Part shown: one piece after another, positions 8,482 through 18,218 of the stretch | Numbering within the stretch: the first letter of the stretch is position 1 | Layout of the letters: the number at the start of each line of letters is the position of its first letter | Assembly (NCBI RefSeq): GCF_003014655.1 | Contig: NZ_PYAT01000007.1 | Coordinates: 124,001 to 188,000, forward strand | DNA: 64,000 nucleotides | Direction: 5' to 3' | Origin: Planomicrobium soli | Lineage (GTDB): Bacteria > Bacillota > Bacilli > Bacillales_A > Planococcaceae | Notes under the pieces: generated by a model | What the model saw: only the letters and a program-made list of their open reading frames with translations | What the model was told of the DNA's origin: nothing | Databases searched by the model: none | Position numbers and translations under genes: made by a program

Positions 8482-9030
8482 TTATAACTTGTCATCCAAT
8501 TCTGTATCCGAATAAATGGCGACGAGAATTACCGATTTGGTGTCGCCAATATTCTTTACAAAGTGAGGAACACTGGCATTCCAGCTGAACGTATCGCCTT
8601 CTTCTGCGATAACAGAGTCTTCGCCTTGTTCAGCTAACACTTTTCCTTGCAGAACCAGATGGAATTCTTCCCCTTCATGGGCATGAGGCGCCTCTTCGCC
8701 AATAGCCACTCCAGGGGGTGACTCGACGATCATCACCCGAAGGCCCTTTTTTGAAGTCAAATGCTCGATTTTCAAGTTTTTATATGAGGACATGCGTCTT
8801 TCGTCTTTTCGAATGACCCGCATATGCTGTTTTTGCTCCAGCAGCAAATAAGGAAGGGGCACTTTTAAAAACTCTGCTATTGTGTTGAGCGTATTAATCG
8901 AAGGAGACGTATTGTTGTTTTCAATATTACTGACAAATCCTTTTGAAAGCCCGGTGGATTCACACATTTGTGCAATGGTTATTTTTTTTCTGGTTCTGAT
9001 TGCACGAATTTTACTTCCGATGTCCAACAT
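8482..9030 (-). CDS. XRE-family regulator with cupin domain
   Basis: DNA-binding regulator with an N-terminal XRE helix-turn-helix (residues 6-62, ITIAQMCESTGLSKGFVSNIE) joined to a C-terminal cupin barrel (about 100-175; HAHEGEEFHLVLQGK is the cupin-1 motif with His-x-His-xxxx-Glu-like metal ligands, GDTFSWNASVPHFVKN is cupin-2). This architecture is typical of PuuR-type metabolic regulators that bind a small ligand in the cupin. ATG 9030 is preferred; the GTG at 9036 is inside the GAGGTG ribosome site. The gene is divergent from a catDE-like pair, and three AAGAAACAT boxes lie in the shared region, so it probably controls that pair and itself. Confidence 0.87.
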   Translation of the reverse strand: MLDIGSKIRAIRTRKKITIAQMCESTGLSKGFVSNIENNNTSPSINTLNTIAEFLKVPLPYLLLEQKQHMRVIRKDERRMSSYKNLKIEHLTSKKGLRVMIVESPPGVAIGEEAPHAHEGEEFHLVLQGKVLAEQGEDSVIAEEGDTFSWNASVPHFVKNIGDTKSVILVAIYSDTELDDKL

Positions 9031-9081
9031 AATCACCTCAGCTTTCTCGATATGAAACGTACATTCATAGTAGCAAAATCG

Positions 9082-9168
9082 TTGACAATCGACAAGTGCG
9101 TTGTTATCTTATAAGAAACATATATCTTTATTAAGAAACATTTTATTTTTTGCTCTTATGTTTCTTAA
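9082..9168 (+). promoter_or_regulatory. Promoter and repeated AAGAAACAT operator of the catDE-like operon
   Basis: TTGACA (9082-9087), 17 bp, TATCTT (9105-9110) is a plausible sigma-A promoter reading toward the DoxX gene. Directly downstream are three copies of an 11-bp box: ATAAGAAACAT (9111-9121), TTAAGAAACAT (9131-9141) and, inverted, ATGTTTCTTAA (9158-9168). The second and third form a perfect inverted repeat; the first two are 20 bp apart, about two helical turns. The natural candidate to bind is the divergent XRE-cupin protein. Confidence 0.6.
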
Positions 9169-9213
9169 TATGAATATTTTGTTGTTATTAGTTAAAAAAT
9201 AGGAGGAATAAGA

Positions 9214-9606
9214 ATGGAAAATAGAGAAGGAATTGGCGCATTACTGCTGCGAGTAGTGGCAGGAGTTATTTTTTTGGCACATGGCATGGAAAAATTTCGA
9301 GGTGGGATTGGAAACATCGCAGGCTGGTTTGACAGCATTGGATTGCCTGGCTTTTTAGCTTATCTGGTAGGTGGGCTTGAAGTTGTTGGCGGAATCGCTT
9401 TGATTATCGGTTTAGGGGTTCGTCTTGTTGGAGGGCTGTTTGCTTTGCTTCTGATTGGTGCCATTGTTACTGTTCAATTCGCAGCTGGCTTTATCGGCGG
9501 TTATGCATACGACCTTGCCTTACTTGCAATATCGGTTTTCCTGTTGCTAAACGGAAGCAAGCTATACGCCGTGGACCAAGTTTTAGCAAAAGCGAGGAAC
9601 AATTGA
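9214..9606 (+). CDS. catD: DoxX-family membrane protein (CatD-like)
   Basis: Four-helix integral membrane protein of the DoxX family, 130 residues. The first helix carries LLLRVVAGVIFLAHGMEKF, and GFLAYLVGGLEVVGGIALIIG follows, both typical. DoxX proteins are thought to be membrane subunits acting with redox enzymes or in thiol/quinone stress. AGGAGG precedes the ATG by 7 bases. The partner gene 39 bases downstream is a CatE-like dioxygenase, the same pairing as the catDE operon of B. subtilis, which protects against catechol and quinones. There the operon is controlled by MarR-type repressors; here an XRE-cupin protein sits in that position. The symbol rests on this gene order. Confidence 0.75.
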   Translation: MENREGIGALLLRVVAGVIFLAHGMEKFRGGIGNIAGWFDSIGLPGFLAYLVGGLEVVGGIALIIGLGVRLVGGLFALLLIGAIVTVQFAAGFIGGYAYDLALLAISVFLLLNGSKLYAVDQVLAKARNN

Positions 9607-9645
9607 TTGGCTAAACGTGAAAAGGATTTCACTGGGTGACATGAG

Positions 9646-10605
9646 ATGAACAGAACAAAAATTATCTTGATTACTCTACTCTTAGTTTTGGGATTAGTTG
9701 TATTGGTCTCTTTTTTAACAAAGGAAGAAGGGAGTGAGGCGATGAACGTGGCTACTTATACAGGAGCTTCTGAACCCAGAATCGGCTATGTGGAACTGCA
9801 AGTCTCTGATTTGGAGAGATCTGTGGAATTTTATCAGAAATTGATCGGGTTCAGCATTTTGAAAAAAGATGACAATACAGTCCAATTAACTGCCGATGGC
9901 GTTTCACCGCACTTGATTTTAACGCAATCCGAAGATTTTGTTGAACGGCCATCTAGATCGACTGGTTTATACCACTTGGCAATTTTGGTGCCTACCCGCC
10001 AGGATTTAGCTTTAGCTTTCACACATCTGATGGAAGCTGATTATCCGATGCAGGGCGCTTCGGATCATCAATACAGCGAAGCCCTATACCTTGCTGATCC
10101 AGATAATAATGGGATTGAGATATACGCCGATAGAGATTCAGCTGAATGGGTACGGGATAACAGCGGGGGATATGTCGGAGCAACAAACCAATTAGATTTT
10201 GAAGGACTGCTTTCCGAAATAAAAGACGCCAAATGGACTGGCTTGTCCAAGGGAACTAGAATTGGCCATATGCATTTGCAGGCATCAGACTTGGAAGCTT
10301 CAAAAAAGTTTTATGTAGAAGCTCTTGGTTTTGATATTGTTGCTCAAGACAGCCACATGCTGTTTGTTTCGAAGGACGCATACCATCACCATATCGGAAT
10401 GAATACATGGGCAGGAACGGGCATACCGAAGCCTCCGGAAAATGCACTGGGATTAATGCATTTTACTTTTCACCTCAATCAAGATGAGTATGAAGCAGCA
10501 AAAAACGGCCTGACAAAAGCAAACTTCCAGTTTCAAGAAAACGATCAGACGATCACGACAGAAGACCCTTCTGGAATCAAGCTGAAACTGATTTTGAAAA
10601 ACTGA
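9646..10605 (+). CDS. catE: CatE-like VOC/extradiol dioxygenase-family protein with N-terminal anchor
   Basis: Two vicinal-oxygen-chelate (glyoxalase-fold) modules, about residues 45-165 and 205-318. Conserved stretches are SGLYHLAILVPTRQDLA-like (TGLYHLAILVPTRQD), EALYLADPDNNGIEIYADR and, in the second half, IGHMHLQASDLEASKKFY and YHHHIGMNTWAGTG, matching catechol-2,3-dioxygenase CatE as I know it. Unlike soluble CatE, it begins with a hydrophobic segment IILITLLLVLGLVVLVSFL (about 5-23) after a short basic head, so it is probably membrane-anchored with the enzyme outside, or is a Sec-exported form. It overlaps functionally with the upstream DoxX gene, and both are likely co-transcribed up to the strong terminator at 10622. 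Confidence 0.78.
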   Translation: MNRTKIILITLLLVLGLVVLVSFLTKEEGSEAMNVATYTGASEPRIGYVELQVSDLERSVEFYQKLIGFSILKKDDNTVQLTADGVSPHLILTQSEDFVERPSRSTGLYHLAILVPTRQDLALAFTHLMEADYPMQGASDHQYSEALYLADPDNNGIEIYADRDSAEWVRDNSGGYVGATNQLDFEGLLSEIKDAKWTGLSKGTRIGHMHLQASDLEASKKFYVEALGFDIVAQDSHMLFVSKDAYHHHIGMNTWAGTGIPKPPENALGLMHFTFHLNQDEYEAAKNGLTKANFQFQENDQTITTEDPSGIKLKLILKN

Positions 10606-10621
10606 TAACACTGCTCAGTTG

Positions 10622-10671
10622 AAAATAAAACCGGCTCCGTTCACTTTTGTGAACAGAGCCGGTTTTATTTT
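10622..10671. terminator. Strong bidirectional terminator
   Basis: AAAATAAAACCGGCTC and GTTCAC pair with GTGAAC and GAGCCGGTTTTATTTT around a TTTT loop. It closes the catDE-like operon. Confidence 0.9.
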
Positions 10672-10773
10672 GCTCTCCTTATCAAAGATGCTAATCTGCC
10701 GTTAATTGAATTTGCCTAACTGGACGATTATGGCTATCGGCATTTTCAGAATGGGCTGGCTATCTGTTATGCG

Positions 10774-10804
10774 GCTTAGTATATTAAATAGAAATATACT
10801 AAGC
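10774..10804. repeat. Perfect inverted repeat upstream of the alcohol dehydrogenase
   Basis: GCTTAGTATAT (10774-10784) and ATATACTAAGC (10794-10804) form an 11-bp perfect dyad around 9 bases. There is no T run, so it is more likely an operator than a terminator. It lies 82 bases before the iron-alcohol dehydrogenase start. Confidence 0.6.
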
Positions 10805-10885
10805 GCACTTCTTAAAGAAAGTCCGGCTTTTAGTGCACGAATTTTCAAAGGGAAAATTTATTTTATGGAACTGGAGGAATAATTG

Positions 10886-12046
10886 ATGAAGTCCTATAAT
10901 TATTTTTGTTCTACTCAAATCGAATTCGGAATAGGGAAGGCGCAGCAACTGCCTGAAATGCTGCAATCTCTGAACACAGGCTCAACTATCCTGCTGGTAA
11001 GTGATCCCGGTGTGATTCGTGCAGGATTGGTCGCTCCGATCAAAACCGCTCTGGAAGAAGCCGGCTTTCAAGTTTCGGTATTCGATTCGCTTTCCCCTAA
11101 TCCCCGTGATGCCGACTGTTTAGCTGGCGCCGAGCAATTCCGGGATATTAATGCAAGTGCTGTGGTAGCCATCGGCGGTGGAAGTGCGATGGATACAGGC
11201 AAAGCAATTGCGCTATGTGGACCGAATGGCGGAACACCAGCTGATTATGCCGACGGCCGACTTCCTTACATAAATATTGCACCGATCATCTGCCTTCCCA
11301 CTACGGCGGGAACAGGATCGGAGGTAACGCGTTCCTCAGTGATCACCGAGGCATCTACTCATCGCAAGATGACGCTCAAACATGTTTCATTGCGTCCGAT
11401 CTTGGCTGTTCTTGATCCCGAATTGACCTACACCGTGCCAGCTTCTGTTACTGCGGCTACCGGTGTTGACGCTTTGGTCCATGCCATTGAAGGCTATACA
11501 TGCAAGGCAACGAACTCGATCTCACAAGCCCTTGGCGCCCGGGCGATGGAAACTATTGTTTCGGCATTGCCAATTGTCTTCCGGGATGGCCAAAATGAAG
11601 AAGCCCGCCGGGATATGCTGGAAGGCAGCTTATTGGCGGGCCTATGTTTTGGTTCTGCTGATGTGGCGGCGGTGCATTGTTTAGCGGAAGCGCTTGGCGG
11701 CCTTTACGACACTCCTCATGGTGTTGCGAATGCGGTCTTCTTGCCGCATGTGCTGAAATTCAACGCATCGGAGAACAAACAACTGCATGCAACAATAGCT
11801 CGGCATATGAAATTCGCTAAAGAATCGGATTCGGATGAAATTGCAGTCCAACAACTTATAGAAGGAATTGCGGCTTTTACAGAAAAGCTTGGAATCCCGG
11901 CGTTAAAAGATCTGCCTGGGGTGCGGGAAGAAGATTTCCCGCGCCTTGTTGAATTGTCGATGCAAAACGGCTCGACTCCAAGCAATGTCCGTACAGTTAC
12001 AGCCGCTGATTACCTGCAGATTCTTGAACAGGCCTATAACGAATAA
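10886..12046 (+). CDS. Iron-containing alcohol dehydrogenase
   Basis: NAD(P)-dependent group III alcohol dehydrogenase, cytosolic. The nucleotide-binding N-terminal part has VAIGGGSAMDTGKAIAL (residues about 92-108), and PTTAGTGSEVTRSSVI follows; the metal-binding half carries D and three His in ATGVDALVHAIEG, VHCLAEALGG and TPHGVANAVFLPHVL. At 386 residues it has the usual length. ATG 10886 follows GGAGG by 8 bases; the TTG one codon earlier is not needed. The alcohol or aldehyde used is not determined; related enzymes act on ethanol, butanol, 1,3-propanediol or lactaldehyde. The dyad at 10774-10804 may be its operator. Confidence 0.9.
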   Translation: MKSYNYFCSTQIEFGIGKAQQLPEMLQSLNTGSTILLVSDPGVIRAGLVAPIKTALEEAGFQVSVFDSLSPNPRDADCLAGAEQFRDINASAVVAIGGGSAMDTGKAIALCGPNGGTPADYADGRLPYINIAPIICLPTTAGTGSEVTRSSVITEASTHRKMTLKHVSLRPILAVLDPELTYTVPASVTAATGVDALVHAIEGYTCKATNSISQALGARAMETIVSALPIVFRDGQNEEARRDMLEGSLLAGLCFGSADVAAVHCLAEALGGLYDTPHGVANAVFLPHVLKFNASENKQLHATIARHMKFAKESDSDEIAVQQLIEGIAAFTEKLGIPALKDLPGVREEDFPRLVELSMQNGSTPSNVRTVTAADYLQILEQAYNE

Positions 12047-12386
12047 CCACTAAAGTAACAACTTGAGCTGGTGCAAATGAGAAATGATCCTTAACAACTA
12101 TATGACCTTTTATCTCGAAAGAAGCGAGCTGCAAATTTCTCCTTCCTACTTTAGATACAGCAAACATTGGAAACGGTAATTTCCTTATTATCGCAGGTGC
12201 AATTTATAAGCGAAAAGATAATAAAAAATTGACTTAATAAAAAATTTTGTTTAATCTATACCTGCCTTTGTATAGAATGGGATTAGGTTGAATAATTCCC
12301 GCTGATATAAGAGGATGCTAGAAGAAAGGTATGACAGGGGTTCAGCTGTGTTGCGGTATCATAAGAAACTAATAAGGGGAATGGGT
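12047..12386. other. Intergenic region before sstT
   Basis: No credible full gene. One frame at about 12150-12238 spells IGNGNFLIIAGAIYKRKDN and then stops, which might be a remnant of a membrane protein, but there is no start or partner sequence. A short CTATAC/GTATAG dyad lies at about 12257-12276 near a likely promoter. Confidence 0.4.
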
Positions 12387-13658
12387 ATGAAACTTTTGAA
12401 AATGTGGAATCGAATAAGTTTAGTGAAGCAAATAGCTATTGGCTTGATTCTTGGGGTTATCCTGGCTGTATCAGTTCCTGAAACAGCAAAATCTTTAACT
12501 ATTCTAGGTTCTTTATTTGTAGGTGCACTAAAAGGAATCGCACCTGTACTGGTTCTGATTTTGGTTATGGCGTCGATTGCGCAGCATAAAAAAGGCCAGC
12601 AGACGAATATGAAATCGATTGTCTTCCTTTACGTGCTGGGTACATTCTTTGCCGGATTAATCGCAGTAATTGCTAGTTTCATTTTCCCTGTAAATATAGC
12701 ACTGACACAGGGAGCGGAAGATTTGGCGGCTCCTGGCAGTGTAGTAGAAGTTCTTAAAACTTTAGTTCTTAACGTTGTTGATAATCCTGTCAACGCTATT
12801 GCCAACGCAAACTATATCGGCATCTTAGCCTGGGCGATTGTCCTTGGCCTGGCTTTAAGAAGTGCCTCTGATACAACAAAAACCATCCTAACTAATTTCT
12901 CGGATGCGGTTGCCAAAATGGTAGGTTGGGTCATTAAGTTGGCGCCATTCGGCATCATGGGTCTGGTGATTGAATCAATTACAACAAACGGCCTTTCGTC
13001 GTTGTTAAGCTACGGAAAATTGCTTGGCTTGTTGATCGGCTGTATGCTTTTGGTGGCTCTTGTGATCAATCCGCTCATCGTCTTTATAAATATTCGCCAG
13101 AATCCGTACCCGCTTGTATTTACATGCCTAAAAGAAAGCGGCATTACCGCATTCTTTACACGCAGCTCTGCTGCAAACATTCCTGTTAACATGAAGTTGT
13201 CTGAAAAATTAGGTTTGGATAAAGACACGTATTCAGTATCCATTCCGCTTGGCGCAACGGTCAATATGGCCGGAGCTGCGGTTACGATTTCTGTTCTGAC
13301 ACTTGCTGCAGTCCATACACTCGGTATCCAAGTGGATATTCCTACAGCCATTCTTCTGAGCATCTTGGCGGCTGTTTGCGCTTGTGGCGCTTCTGGTGTT
13401 GCTGGTGGTTCTCTATTGCTTATCCCATTGGCGTGCAGCTTGTTCGGGATTCCTGCTGATGTTGCAATGCAAGTGGTTGCTGTCGGCTTTATCATCGGGG
13501 TTTTACAAGATTCATTTGAAACAGCGCTTAACTCGTCAACGGACGTTCTCTTCACAGCAACAGCTGAATATAAAAAGCGTTTAAAAGAAGGGGAAAAAGT
13601 AAACATCAAGAAAGCATTTGATATCAAGAAACCTTCTAAAAACTTGGTGAATAGCTAA
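12387..13658 (+). CDS. sstT: Serine/threonine:Na+ symporter SstT
   Basis: Sodium-coupled amino-acid symporter of the dicarboxylate/amino acid:cation family, at the inner membrane. The family's re-entrant loops are plain: [12 protein letters not shown] (SstT's version of the serine-rich loop) and [20 protein letters not shown] (helix 7 with NMxG), then [15 protein letters not shown]. The order and wording match SstT rather than GltP. About 423 residues from ATG 12387, which has AGGGG 7 bases before it; the frame extends to 12315 but without ribosome site. It is followed by a strong terminator. Confidence 0.87.
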   Translation: MKLLKMWNRISLVKQIAIGLILGVILAVSVPETAKSLTILGSLFVGALKGIAPVLVLILVMASIAQHKKGQQTNMKSIVFLYVLGTFFAGLIAVIASFIFPVNIALTQGAEDLAAPGSVVEVLKTLVLNVVDNPVNAIANANYIGILAWAIVLGLALRSASDTTKTILTNFSDAVAKMVGWVIKLAPFGIMGLVIESITTNGLSSLLSYGKLLGLLIGCMLLVALVINPLIVFINIRQNPYPLVFTCLKESGITAFFTRSSAANIPVNMKLSEKLGLDKDTYSVSIPLGATVNMAGAAVTISVLTLAAVHTLGIQVDIPTAILLSILAAVCACGASGVAGGSLLLIPLACSLFGIPADVAMQVVAVGFIIGVLQDSFETALNSSTDVLFTATAEYKKRLKEGEKVNIKKAFDIKKPSKNLVNS

Positions 13659-13713
13659 ATCGTTCAAAAAGTTCCAGGAAGCTTGTACAAGAAAAATTAA
13701 TCAATCATTACCG

Positions 13714-13766
13714 ATGCCATTGAAAAGAACTTCTTTCAGAAGGACTTTTTGATGGCATTATTTTTT
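13714..13766 (+). terminator. Terminator of sstT
   Basis: ATGCCAT...AAAAG..CTTCT pairs with AGAAG..CTTTT..ATGGCAT, followed by TTATTTTTT. Confidence 0.85.
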
Positions 13767-13896
13767 GCCATGTTGCTGCGTGTCTTTTTCACCGTTGACG
13801 TGCCTGGCGCCGGTCTATTGAAATCAATTAGCTTGTATCGTACCGGCTGGTTTAGATGTAGAATAATAGCATACTAGTTTTAGGACGGTGATTGCT

Positions 13897-15738
13897 TTGC
13901 CGGATTGGACTTACCATACCGCGTTTAAACCCTTGCTTTCCCAATTGCCGGCGAAAGCAGGGAGAGAGTTTATCCATAAGGGCATGACGATGATTTCTGC
14001 GGTTCCAGGAGGCAGTAAGTTGATCGAATACTTGGGGCATACCGCGCCGGCTGCTGAGCTGGAGGTTGATATTCTCGGGTTGAAGATTTCCAATCCCATC
14101 GGACTAGGCGGGAAAATCGATCCCGTCCTAACGGGTACGAAGGCGTTTGGCCATTTGGGATTCGGTTTTATTGAAGTGGGCCCGATTTCCGCAAAGCTGG
14201 AGAATTCAGATGCCCCGAAGTTCACCCGTTCCAAAGACAATCTGATTTTCCCTTATCGTTTGGAATCTCTCGGTGCTGAGCAGGCAGCTGCTAAATTGCA
14301 GAGGCTCGAAGCATTCGGTAAGCCAATCTTTATCCGTATCGGGAAGTCCGATTCTTTTGAGAATACCGTATCATCACTGCAAGAGCTATGCCGATTCGGA
14401 GAGGCGGTTGTTCTGGAAGATCAGTTCAGCGAGCAGGAATGGCGCTTATTGAAAAATTCAGCGATGGATAAGCCTATATTGTATGCCTGTTCTTCCGGCA
14501 AAATGAATGTCCGGTACATTGAGCAGTTATCCGATGCAGGCTTGATAGACGGTGTCATCCTTGATGAAACGGCAACGGACACCGGTGAGGGACTGGTGTA
14601 TCCTTTGGCGCAGGCAGAAGGGTTAGCAGAGAAGGTATTGGCAATCAGGAAACAAAGCAACATTCCAATTATCGTTTCTGGCGGCATAGCCGAGCCGAAA
14701 GATGCCTTGGCTTTGTTTCAGGCAGGAGCGGATTTGGTGATGCTGACAGCCGGGTATGTTTTTACCGGTCCCGGTTTGCCCAAGCGGATCAATGAAGGTT
14801 TGTTGGATAGTAGAAAGCAGCCAAAAACTCCATACAGCGGTTGGATTTGGCATTGGTTATTCGGTTTTCTGATGGTGATGGGCGGGGTTAGTGCATTGCT
14901 AGTGAGCATGACCGTCGTCGTCCTGCCGTATGACGAGTCGTTTCTAAAGCTGACGCGGGAAGAAATAATTGCAATAAATCCGAATATCTACCGGTTTATG
15001 CAGCATGATCGGATGACGGTGGCCGGAACAATGATATCCGGTGGAGTCCTTTATATGCAATTGGCTTGCTATGGCGTCCGGCAAGGATTGCAATGGGCGA
15101 AAAGAGCCGTTCATATCGCCGGTACGTTAGGGTTTCTCGGAATTCTCCTGTTTCTGGGCTTTGGCTATTTTGACTGGCTTCACGGCGTTCTTTGGCTCAT
15201 CCTATTTCCATTTTTCTGGAAAGGATATTTGGCTGCTAAAAATCATAAAGAACATTCGGCTTCCCCTAATCGGACAAACCACAGGGAATGGAAAAAGAGT
15301 CTGTGGGGCCAACTTGCTTTTGTCGCGCTCGGATTTGGTCTGGCCATCGCAGGACTTGTTATTTCTGTCATAGGCGTCAATGGCGTGTTCGTGCAAACCG
15401 ACATTGCGTATATTTGCATGAGCCCGGAACAATTGGCGGGGATAAATGAGCGGCTGATCCCAGTCATAGCTCATGACCGGGCAGGCTTGGGAAGCGCTTT
15501 GATCAGCGTGGGTTTACTCGTATTGATGCTCGCGTTATGGGGTTTTCAGGAGGGGCAGAAATGGGTTTGGTATACCTTCCTGTTCGGCGGAATTCCGGCA
15601 TTCAGTACGGCAATCCTCATCCATTATGTGATAGGATATACAGCGTTCATTCATATATTGCCTGCCTATATCGCATTGTTGCTGTTCGCTATTGGATTGT
15701 TTCAATCCAGAAGTTATTTGTTTAAACAGCCCCAATAG
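13897..15738 (+). CDS. DHODH-like flavin barrel fused to a duplicated membrane domain
   Basis: The first 300 residues resemble class 2 dihydroorotate dehydrogenase: SNPIGLGGKIDP, FGFIEVGPIS, and the FMN-phosphate end IIVSGGIAEPKDALALFQAGADLVMLTAGYVF split across residues 250-290. Yet the FMN-contacting FDKNG Lys is replaced (GKIDP) and the catalytic loop with Ser and Asn (SSPNTPGL in true enzymes) is not visible, so it is probably not a pyrimidine enzyme. Residues 310-612 are membrane helices containing two copies of one unit: INPNIYRFMQHDRMTVAG...GVRQGLQWAKR and INERLIPVIAHDRAGLGS...GFQEGQKWVWY. Start TTG 13897 is 8 bases after the SD-like GG; GTG 13888 is inside it. Function unknown; probably monocistronic. 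Confidence 0.7.
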   Translation: MPDWTYHTAFKPLLSQLPAKAGREFIHKGMTMISAVPGGSKLIEYLGHTAPAAELEVDILGLKISNPIGLGGKIDPVLTGTKAFGHLGFGFIEVGPISAKLENSDAPKFTRSKDNLIFPYRLESLGAEQAAAKLQRLEAFGKPIFIRIGKSDSFENTVSSLQELCRFGEAVVLEDQFSEQEWRLLKNSAMDKPILYACSSGKMNVRYIEQLSDAGLIDGVILDETATDTGEGLVYPLAQAEGLAEKVLAIRKQSNIPIIVSGGIAEPKDALALFQAGADLVMLTAGYVFTGPGLPKRINEGLLDSRKQPKTPYSGWIWHWLFGFLMVMGGVSALLVSMTVVVLPYDESFLKLTREEIIAINPNIYRFMQHDRMTVAGTMISGGVLYMQLACYGVRQGLQWAKRAVHIAGTLGFLGILLFLGFGYFDWLHGVLWLILFPFFWKGYLAAKNHKEHSASPNRTNHREWKKSLWGQLAFVALGFGLAIAGLVISVIGVNGVFVQTDIAYICMSPEQLAGINERLIPVIAHDRAGLGSALISVGLLVLMLALWGFQEGQKWVWYTFLFGGIPAFSTAILIHYVIGYTAFIHILPAYIALLLFAIGLFQSRSYLFKQPQ

Positions 15739-15755
15739 GTGTTTATCATTATCTA

Positions 15756-15793
15756 ACCTTTTCAGCTGTAATTGGCTGAGAGGGTATTTTTTT
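15756..15793 (+). terminator. Terminator of the DHODH-like fusion gene
   Basis: CCTTTTCAGC pairs with GCTGAGAGGG (one wobble region), followed by a run of seven T. Confidence 0.65.
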
Positions 15794-15864
15794 GCATATA
15801 TGAACTTTTGCAGAGGGATTCAGATAATAGGAGAGAAAAATAATAACTCTCTTTTGCAAGGAAG

Positions 15865-16098
15865 TTAGTCCGTTTTAGTGGAATGGATCTTTTCGTATAG
15901 GGCCTGAGCCGCTTGGTCAATAGACAGGTAATATTCGGCCTTCGACTGCTTACTGGAAGTCACTTCAAGTATGAATGTCTCTTTCAAGCATTTCACCGTG
16001 ACGATATCTTCCTCACCAATCATGAAGGAATGGCTAATGGAAGATATATTGAAGTTGCACGAAATTTTCAAAAGGTTCTTGATATCTTCCAGCTTCAT
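15865..16098 (-). CDS. Small hypothetical protein, 77 residues
   Basis: A compact soluble protein beginning MKLEDIKNLLKI and ending with an amphipathic helix (IDQAAQALYEKIHSTK). The middle alternates beta-like segments (IVTVKCLKETFILEVTSS). GAAAGGG lies about 10 bases before the ATG, and codon use fits the genome, so it is likely real. No family recognised. It is convergent with the DHODH-like gene and downstream, on the same strand, of the terminators that end the phospho-beta-glucosidase gene. Confidence 0.55.
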   Translation of the reverse strand: MKLEDIKNLLKISCNFNISSISHSFMIGEEDIVTVKCLKETFILEVTSSKQSKAEYYLSIDQAAQALYEKIHSTKTD

Positions 16099-16200
16099 GG
16101 TTATTACACCCTTTCTTTCTGCGATAGACTCTTTTTCTTAGCAAATGCTCCAAGTTAAGTTACATGGGTTTACCCCATTTTACGTGAGTTTAAGCGAAAT

Positions 16201-16227
16201 AAAAAAACTCCTGAAAAATCAGGAGTC
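16201..16227 (-). terminator. Second terminator downstream of the minus-strand GH1 gene
   Basis: ACTCCTGA/TCAGGAGT hairpin followed on the minus strand by seven T. Confidence 0.75.
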
Positions 16228-16287
16228 AGACTAGAGAAAAAGTCTGGAGTTGTTGAGTGAAACATGATTGAAGCTATCATGAATAAA

Positions 16288-16317
16288 AGCATTGGCCCAT
16301 AAAAATGGCCCAATGCT
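16288..16317 (-). terminator. First terminator of the minus-strand GH1 gene
   Basis: AGCATTGGGCC pairs with GGCCAATGCT around a T-rich loop, followed on the minus strand by TTTTATTC, 15 bases after the stop codon. Confidence 0.8.
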
Positions 16318-16331
16318 CGTCTTGTTGGATA

Positions 16332-17786
<1,455 letters not shown>

Positions 17787-17820
17787 TTAAGTAGTGATTG
17801 CGCTTTCATCTGGCCAATGA

Positions 17821-17904
17821 AAAAAACCTAAATCACGCAAAGAAGACAGAGCAGTCCTCAAGCTTGCGTAATTTAGGTTTTGCCTGCATAACCAGTAACA
17901 ATCC
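17821..17904 (-). promoter_or_regulatory. RAT antiterminator and overlapping terminator (BglG/LicT type)
   Basis: On the minus strand, 17904-17876 reads GGATTGTTACTG, GTTAT, GCAGGCAAAACC: a 29-base RAT matching the LicT/BglG target. Its 3' end overlaps the left arm (AACCTAAATTACGCAA) of a terminator whose right arm (TTGCGTGATTTAGGTT) ends in a T run near 17821. The two structures exclude each other, so binding of a phosphorylation-controlled antiterminator protein would allow the phospho-glucosidase gene to be read. Confidence 0.93.
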
Positions 17905-17924
17905 TGTAATGTGTAATTGCCTTA

Positions 17925-17953
17925 ACTGTAACACCGCTTTTTTGATTAGGCAA
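17925..17953 (-). promoter_or_regulatory. Sigma-A promoter of the minus-strand GH1 gene
   Basis: Minus-strand TTGCCT (17953-17948), 17 bp, TACAGT (17930-17925). The transcript would start about 15-20 bases before the RAT element, as expected. Confidence 0.65.
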
Positions 17954-18218
17954 GAAATTCACGTGAACTTTTTTGGGCGAACACGAAAGCATTATATACG
18001 ACGGTGAGGAATTCAAGTTAAAAAACCGTTAAAAACAAAACTTAATGCAGATCTCTCTTTTTTTTGATAGTATCGTTTCTTGACTAATGATTTTGAAAAC
18101 TTGTAAGGTGTTGGTTAAAGCCAACAGGGGAATCCGGGAAAGCAAGGAGCGTTCGCTTAGATTATTTTTGTATTGCGATTGCGTTTTGCCTAAAAAATAA
18201 TGAGAAGAAGGTGCGACG

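Noticed and set aside
12150-12238. Peptide-like remnant IGNGNFLIIAGAIYKRKDN
   Set aside because: Too short, no start, no recognised parent; could be chance.
17925-17953. A cre site for the minus-strand GH1 gene (AAAGCGGTGTTACA)
   Set aside because: At least three or four mismatches to the consensus at fixed positions, unlike the perfect site before bglP.
17798-18007. Plus-strand frame of 69 codons upstream of the GH1 gene
   Set aside because: It lies across the RAT/terminator structure of the minus-strand gene.
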